DNA of 35,075 nucleotides from Neoechinorhynchus agilis (taxonomy: Eukaryota > Acanthocephala). Of this stretch, positions 31,190 through 35,075 are shown in pieces (the stretch's first letter is position 1; every line of letters begins with the position of its first letter). The translations under genes were made by a program, and so were the position numbers. The stretch covers positions 1 to 35,075 of the forward strand of contig JBMGUZ010000024.1 in NCBI GenBank assembly GCA_051530055.1, in the 5' to 3' direction. The notes under the pieces were generated by a model, which was not told the origin of the DNA, did not search any database, and was given only the letters and a program-made list of their open reading frames with translations.

Positions 31190-31640
31190 TAGCCGAGTAT
31201 GAGCCTAGAAGGCAGGCAGGTCTCATTTCAATTTTTGAGTTGTCGCTCAATGCAAATGTTATCTCTTCATTCGTTACTCCCTCTTTAATTTTTTTATTCA
31301 ATAAGCAGCAATTTACCATCGTGAACTTATACATAAGACCCGATTTTACGCAGCGTCCCTCCACTAAAAATAAGCTTAAGTGGCTTCTCAAATCTAACAT
31401 CGATGTTATAGTTGGAGATTTTAATGATCCCTCACTTAAATCGATTAAACCAATAGTTAACGCAGTAAGAAATCTCGACTTTACGATAACACTGAATCTC
31501 TCTTTTTAATTGGTCACAAACAACACTCATTCATTCTTAGATCTCTTCGTACATTAGAGGAGTATTAATTTCTTACTTCGAGTAGAATGTCAAGTATTTT
31601 TGTTTGACTTTGCTAGACACGACGTTGCACTGTTGTCCCG
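31190..31640 (+). pseudogene. LINE APE endonuclease trace
   Basis: The frame 31240-31509 reads QFTIVNLYIRPDF, then LLKSNIDVIVGDFNDPS. The pattern of a hydrophobic strand, VNLY, and VGDFN is the core of LINE endonucleases (GDFN holds the catalytic Asp and Asn). Past the stop, another frame gives HSFLDLFV and ARHDVALLSRLP, where intact elements have an SDH block; here it reads RHD. At least two frame breaks are present. Confidence 0.6.
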
Positions 31641-31800
31641 CCTACCTAATGACTCAATGCGTCTAAGCTTACACTGAACGCGCTCTCTTTCGTTTAGTAA
31701 TTGATAAACTTTTATCTCTTCAATTTTCTCAGGTTAATCTTAAGTATGTTCCCCTCTTATTAATAACTTTATTTATAGGACTGCTAGCAACTATCGCTAT

Positions 31801-31812
31801 AAATCAGAACAG
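31801..31812. repeat. 12-bp target-site duplication, left copy
   Basis: AAATCAGAACAG, repeated exactly at 32506-32517, flanking the palindromic insertion. Confidence 0.88.
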
Positions 31813-31852
31813 AGATTACTAAGCGCTGCTTGGTTGTTCAGTCGCATGTTTT

Positions 31853-32175
31853 ATCTATTGATGATTGTTTGATTGACAATCCGACTGAAAGAGAGTTTAT
31901 TGAAACACCTAGCTTTCGCCGTCCAACGGCTTCTTCAGGGTGTAATCTACAATGCGAGTGAAGTGGAGTGGAAGTTCACATTAGATTCATGACGGCAGAC
32001 AACTCATCCTTCTGGTTAATGAGTGTCCTACCGTCCGACCGATGCCCGCTAGAGTCCTCACGATCCCGGGTCTCTCGGGATATGATCAGCGCTTCCGCTA
32101 TCGACAGTTCGACGGGATCCTGCGCTTTGTACATTATGCGCGTGGACAGCTGAACTGTTCCACCCGGGTGGACTC
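31853..32175 (-). repeat. Palindrome left arm (323 bp)
   Basis: Pairs base for base with 32183-32505 (coordinates sum to 64358). The inner end forms GGGTGGACTC with GAGTCCACCC around GCGAATA. Confidence 0.9.
31905..31943 (-). ncRNA. Hammerhead-ribozyme-like motif, left arm
   Basis: Mirror copy of the motif at 32415-32453, read on the minus strand, identical in sequence. See that entry for the structure. Confidence 0.65.
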
Positions 32176-32182
32176 GCGAATA

Positions 32183-32505
32183 GAGTCCACCCGGATGGAA
32201 CAGTTCAGCTGTCCACGCGCATAATGTACAAAGCGCAGGATCCCGTCGAACTGTCGATAGCGGAAGCGCTGATCATATCCCGAGAGACCCGGGATCGTGA
32301 GGACTCTAGCGGGCATCGGTCGGACGGTAGGACCCTCATTAACCAGAAGGATGAGTTGTCTGCCGTCATGAATCTAATGTGAACTTCCACTCCACTTCAC
32401 TCGCATTGTAGATTACACCCTGAAGAAGCCGTTGGACGGCGAAAGCTAGGTGTTTCAATAAACTCTCTTTCAGTCGGATTGTCAATCAAACAATCATCAA
32501 TAGAT
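32183..32505 (+). repeat. Palindrome right arm (323 bp)
   Basis: Mirror of the left arm, about 99 percent identical. Its outer end abuts the right 12-bp target duplication directly, without a tail. Confidence 0.9.
32415..32453 (+). ncRNA. Hammerhead-ribozyme-like motif, right arm
   Basis: ACACC (32415-32419, stem I 3' strand); CTGAAGA (32420-32426, core); GCCG, TTGGA, CGGC (32428-32440, a perfect 4-bp stem II, after an unpaired A); GAA (32441-32443); AGCT (32444-32447, self-complementary); A (32448, expected cleavage base); GGTGT (32449-32453), which pairs fully with ACACC to make stem I. Every conserved hammerhead core base is present. Stem III has no loop, so folding as a dimer through AGCT is expected, as described for minimal PLE hammerheads. 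Confidence 0.7.
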
Positions 32506-32517
32506 AAATCAGAACAG
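32506..32517. repeat. 12-bp target-site duplication, right copy
   Basis: AAATCAGAACAG, identical to 31801-31812. Confidence 0.88.
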
Positions 32518-32894
32518 GTCTTCTTCATATCGTGTGAAAGCAGATCCTTTTGTATTCTGAGGTGATAAATATACTTCGCTAAACAGGGTAACGACGTTCT
32601 CCTCAATAAAGTTCCTTCGAAACGCCACTGGACTGCTAGATGCAGCTAGCAACAAAGACATGAAAGTGCTTTTTTTAGAAACCGTGAAAAACTTTTCCCC
32701 AGACAAATTTCACCAACTGGAAGCCGAAACTTTCAAACTGTCAAAAATCCGTCACGTTAGATAATATTCTTGGTACAGTATTTGAATTTCACTCACTTAG
32801 TTGTGCTAAATGCAATAGGCCATCCATAGTTTTTCGCAGGTTAATAGCAATCCATTCTGACCTGATTCTTAATGACATCCTAAAAGTATGGCCG

Positions 32895-33400
32895 ATGAAT
32901 CAAAAATTATCCTTTTCTAATATAATCACTGGCACCAAATTTTTTAATCTTCTGTCGCAGGATTCTATTTACTTTTTGCAAAACTGGTGCTCAATTGCTC
33001 TCCCTTTGCTTAAAGGGGATGCAATATATCGACACGGATTTTTTCGGGTTAAAAACGGTAGAAAATCTCTTAATTATTCCAATAACCTTCGTTACTTAGT
33101 ACTAACCTGTTTTTATTCCAGTTTTAGTAACTCAAGCATACCCATCCGGGCTATTTTAACCGTGGGAGTCTCAAGAATTTGGCCAAATAGCTCTTCATTT
33201 TATTCGGGAAATTCTAGAATTTTTTGCATTCCTTGCAATGTTATCTCTAGAATCTATAATATCTTATTCACGAAATCTTTCTATTACGACCATGCCACCC
33301 AAAAAACGATATTATATCCTCTGACTGGACTACCGCAGTGTTCGACGCTTTCGCCTATTTTATTTCTACTGCCTTCCAAATACCTAACACAAAATTCTTA
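32895..33400 (+). pseudogene. LINE reverse transcriptase trace, before motif C
   Basis: A 168-codon plus frame. Most of it is too decayed to align by eye, with RHGFFRVKNGRKSLNYS where LINEs have the HGFRKGRS-type block. Near the end, PLTGLPQCSTLSPILF corresponds to RT motif B (GLPQGSVLSPLLF), with Cys in place of the conserved Gly. No YADD follows, because the sequence passes into the hammerhead-like repeat at about 33425. Confidence 0.5.
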
Positions 33401-33424
33401 AATTAATGCATTACTGACATGTTA

Positions 33425-33505
33425 ACAAACAAACGGATGATGAAGCCGACGAGGTTCGAAACGTCGTTAATAAATAATCATTTATCGGGTGTAGACCTAA
33501 ACAAT
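33425..33505 (+). repeat. PLE-type terminal repeat unit with a hammerhead-like motif, copy 1
   Basis: ATGATGA (33437-33443), stem II AGCC with GGTT (33444-33456), C, GAA, ACGT and C (33458-33465), then TAATAAATAATCATTTA and GGGTGTAGACCTAA. The same unit recurs at 34001-34050, and its tail recurs inverted at 33963-33995. The first core base is A where active hammerheads need C, so I expect it to be inactive. Confidence 0.6.
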
Positions 33506-33540
33506 AATTCCATGTAACTTTTGTAATTAAAACCCACAGG

Positions 33541-33730
33541 ATGGCTAAGATGAAACTCCTAATCAAACAATGTGTTGATTATCTGATTTTATCTTTACCT
33601 AAAATCAGCTTATCCCTAAGTCTATCCAAAACACATTTTATTTTATTGCACTTTCCAATCTTTTTTTCCTATCAATCGTGTCTCCTCTGTTCGTATACTT
33701 GGTCTTTATTTTCAGAAAAATCTGAAGTGG
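33541..33730 (+). pseudogene. LINE RT trace after motif C
   Basis: LLIKQCVDYLILSLPKISLSLSLSKTHFILLHF matches the segment after motif C in LINE reverse transcriptases (a helix, a WL turn, then LNPSKT). It belongs to the same plus-strand LINE as 32895-33400. The repeat at 33425-33505 has taken the place of the YADD region. Confidence 0.5.
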
Positions 33731-33962
33731 GGCAAGCACACATCAATATTGTTGCACAAAGAGCCCATTAAGCTCTATCTTCTTAATCGCCTCCAATTCC
33801 TTAAATTGAATTATCATACAAAGTCCTTAAGTACTTCTAAATGTCCGCCATCTTACCAACGCTCACCTACGCATATCCAACCTTCTGCAATTTTTCTTCT
33901 AAACTATTAAAAAACTTAATGTCGATAATTGAGGTACCGGGGAATGTCATTGGAATTATTAA

Positions 33963-34052
33963 TTAGGTCTACACCCGGTAAATGATTATTTATTAAGACG
34001 TTTGATGATGAACCCGACGAGGTTCGAAACGTCTTTAATAAATAATCATTTA
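33963..34052 (+). repeat. PLE-type terminal repeat unit, copy 2, with a foldback arm
   Basis: The inverted segment (33963-33995: TTAGGTCTACACCCGGTAAATGATTATTTATT) is followed by ATGATGA (34005-34011), a GACGA loop, GGTT, C, GAA, ACGT, C (34026-34033) and TTTAATAAATAATCATTTAC. The flanks GTAAATGATTATTTATTA and TAATAAATAATCATTTAC pair over 18 bases, so the unit folds into a long hairpin with the hammerhead-like core at its tip. Confidence 0.6.
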
Positions 34053-34479
34053 CAAAAACGAAACAACGTTCAAGCTATGTTTGGACATCAAAATTTAAAT
34101 TATCATGAACCGGACAAAAGACTCAACCTCACAAAATGTTAGAAACATACAATCATTATCGAAAGCATGGGTTTTTGTCAAGAGGTCGAAACCGCCGAAC
34201 ATAAGCCACAGTTCCCAATAACTTTTATGAAGCATTTTGACTCATTACCTTGTACCTGGACCGGTGAACTGAAAGGCTTGCGTGCAAAGGTTTGACTAGT
34301 AATAATAAAAAAGTTTAAAAGGGTAAAAATGGAATGCCATTCGCACCAACGTTCAGTCGTTTGCGGAGAGTAGCAAACAAATTTACAGTAGACGTCTTTG
34401 CCATCTATTCGGTCCATCCAATCGATGGCCACTTCATATCCCATTGAAATCGAACCCGATTATCCCAAGGGACGTTTAA
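34053..34479. other. Unassigned spacer
   Basis: AT-rich. A minus-strand frame of 88 codons (34178-34444) has a few aromatic and cysteine residues but no motif, so I do not call it. Confidence 0.35.
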
Positions 34480-34565
34480 AAAGAAGGGGCGCAATGATTT
34501 GCCTCGAGGTGTGTATAAAATATAGTGTACCCAGTGTGACAAGGTGTGCATCGGCCAAACAATGC
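34480..34565 (+). pseudogene. PLE GIY-YIG endonuclease scrap D
   Basis: One plus frame reads LPRGVYKI, stop, CTQCDKVCIGQT. This matches the start of the PLE GIY-YIG nuclease (GVYKIPC..C..VYIGQT) with the paired cysteines kept and the YIG as CIG. It is about 80 bases long, too short to set ends. It overlaps the start of the next frame. Confidence 0.65.
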
Positions 34566-34599
34566 AGGGCACTCCGGAGTGTCCCATATTGGAGCTGAC

Positions 34600-34992
34600 A
34601 CTTGTATCTCGGAAGTAAACACATCCAAGGACGCACTCAATAGCATTCTGCTTCAAACCAACCTTAATGATGGTTTCCGTGGATCCAACATCCGTCGTAT
34701 CAAGGTTTGCAATGATTACTGTTCCAGCAATCAACCGAACAATGAAGTTTACCCAACTCGCTTTACGACTGCAGAAGCCTACGAGTTCGTACTTACCTCG
34801 CTAAAGTCAACCTACCTTCATAATCAGTACCGCGGTTTTCTGGAGTCACTTTCAGTACTACTTCGTGATCACAGTGGTTCGATCAACCGAAATCATATCG
34901 AAGAAGTCAATGAGATGTATTGTGATTACCTTCGGTGTGAAAAGTCCACCAGCCGCACCACTAGCCAATCCGAAGCGAAAGCCGTGGGATAA
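34600..34992 (+). CDS. Unrecognised open frame, possible terminal host exon
   Basis: The frame is open from 34546, but its first 50 bases overlap the PLE scrap, so the supported part is from about 34600 to the stop at 34990-34992. It reads TSKDALNSILLQTNLNDG, then RFTTAEAYEFVLTSLKSTYL, GFLESLSVLLRDHSGSINRN and HIEEVNEMYCDYLRCEKSTS, ending in a polar Ser/Thr tail. Composition is ordinary for a folded helical protein and unlike the mobile elements around it. I do not recognise the family and give no function. If real, it is probably a 3' exon whose upstream exons lie outside or were displaced by elements. Confidence 0.35.
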   Translation, partial: TCISEVNTSKDALNSILLQTNLNDGFRGSNIRRIKVCNDYCSSNQPNNEVYPTRFTTAEAYEFVLTSLKSTYLHNQYRGFLESLSVLLRDHSGSINRNHIEEVNEMYCDYLRCEKSTSRTTSQSEAKAVG

Positions 34993-35075
34993 AAAATTAT
35001 CAATCTACGGCGTTGTAGCAATATGTGCCTAAATGCTATTGCTTTCCATATGCATAAAAATCCTGCTCGGGGTCA

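Larger units (their letters stand above)
31813..32505 (+). mobile_element. 693-bp palindromic element with a hammerhead-like motif in each arm
   Basis: Between exact 12-bp target duplications lie a 40-nt tail (31813-31852) and a palindrome of two 323-bp arms (31853-32175 and 32183-32505) around a 7-nt loop. Symmetry about base 32179 holds along the whole length with no gaps, and I count only about two mismatches. Each arm carries CTGAAGA, a 4-bp stem, GAAAGCTA. The arms hold mirrored open frames (31968-32153 plus, 32205-32390 minus) of 61 codons, which I do not regard as genes. PLE copies are known to have hammerhead-bearing terminal repeats, sometimes inverted, and short one-sided tails. I infer a non-autonomous PLE derivative. 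A foldback DNA transposon is the alternative. Confidence 0.8.
31171..33950 (+). mobile_element. APE-type LINE, heavily decayed, host of two PLE-related insertions
   Basis: Plus-strand coding traces of a LINE that uses an APE endonuclease: an endonuclease part (about 31200-31640), an RT motif B trace (about 33320-33365) and a post-RT trace (33541-33650). The palindromic element (31813-32505) and a hammerhead-like repeat (about 33425-33505) interrupt it. The clade cannot be assigned (CR1 or Jockey groups are candidates). Ends not determined. Confidence 0.55.

Noticed and set aside
31968-32390. Two mirrored 61-codon frames in the palindrome
   Set aside because: They are the same sequence read from each arm, lie in a GC-rich non-coding element and have no known motif. 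One frame simply mirrors the other.
33437-33465. Active hammerhead at the 33437 and 34005 units
   Set aside because: The essential first C of CUGANGA is A in both copies, so I list them only as hammerhead-like.
34178-34444. 88-codon minus-strand frame
   Set aside because: No recognisable domain and not conserved with anything else in the window; treated as chance.

Overview
The window looks like a repeat-packed stretch of an invertebrate animal nuclear genome. Host-like coding sequence is confined to the edges. The long exons, short AT-rich introns and the mix of retroelement families would fit an enoplean nematode or a similar small metazoan, but that placement is a guess from style and no host gene here fixes the taxon.

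Region 1 (1-3000, minus strand): two long open frames, an FHA-domain ORF (1897-2970) followed by a Ser/Lys/Arg-rich ORF ending in a basic tail (436-1569). I infer one spliced gene for a chromosome-associated FHA protein with a Ki-67/RepoMan-like plan. Region 2 (3520-9697): a nearly full-length RTE-clade LINE on the minus strand, with a 19-bp target-site duplication at its ends. It is split by a second LINE (about 5240-8790) that encodes a reverse transcriptase and an R2-type restriction-like endonuclease (called RLE-LINE here). Region 3 (9950-13920): a second RLE-LINE on the plus strand, then an internally deleted third piece. Region 4 (14440-16110): about 13 tandem copies of a 122-bp unit.

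Region 5 (16240-24010): a nest of fossils. It holds a Ty3/Gypsy gag-protease remnant carrying a 408-bp inverted-repeat insertion with a tRNA-like core. Next come head-to-head Penelope-like element (PLE) pieces, one with a GIY-YIG endonuclease, and an integrase scrap. Last is a small Ty3/Gypsy relic with 123-bp LTRs and a 5-bp target duplication, sitting inside another RLE-LINE 3' end. Region 6 (24400-29950): a zinc-finger R2-like LINE, then a long RLE-LINE copy with only three visible interruptions. Region 7 (31170-34050): a decayed APE-type LINE invaded by a near-perfect 653-bp palindrome (arms 323 bp, 7-nt loop, 12-bp target duplication) and by hammerhead-like repeats. Region 8 (34480-34992): a PLE GIY-YIG scrap and an unrecognised open frame that may be a host exon.

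The most notable signal is a set of hammerhead-ribozyme-like motifs of one design: CUGANGA, stem II, GAA, a 4-nt palindrome that would be stem III in a dimer, then the expected cleavage base. They occur after the PLE ORF, once in each arm of the palindrome, and in weaker form at 33437 and 34005. Two otherwise unrelated insertions (17185-17592 and 31813-32505) share an architecture: target duplication, a 37-40 nt one-sided tail, an inverted-repeat body, target duplication. This suggests they may have been mobilised in the same way, possibly by PLE machinery.
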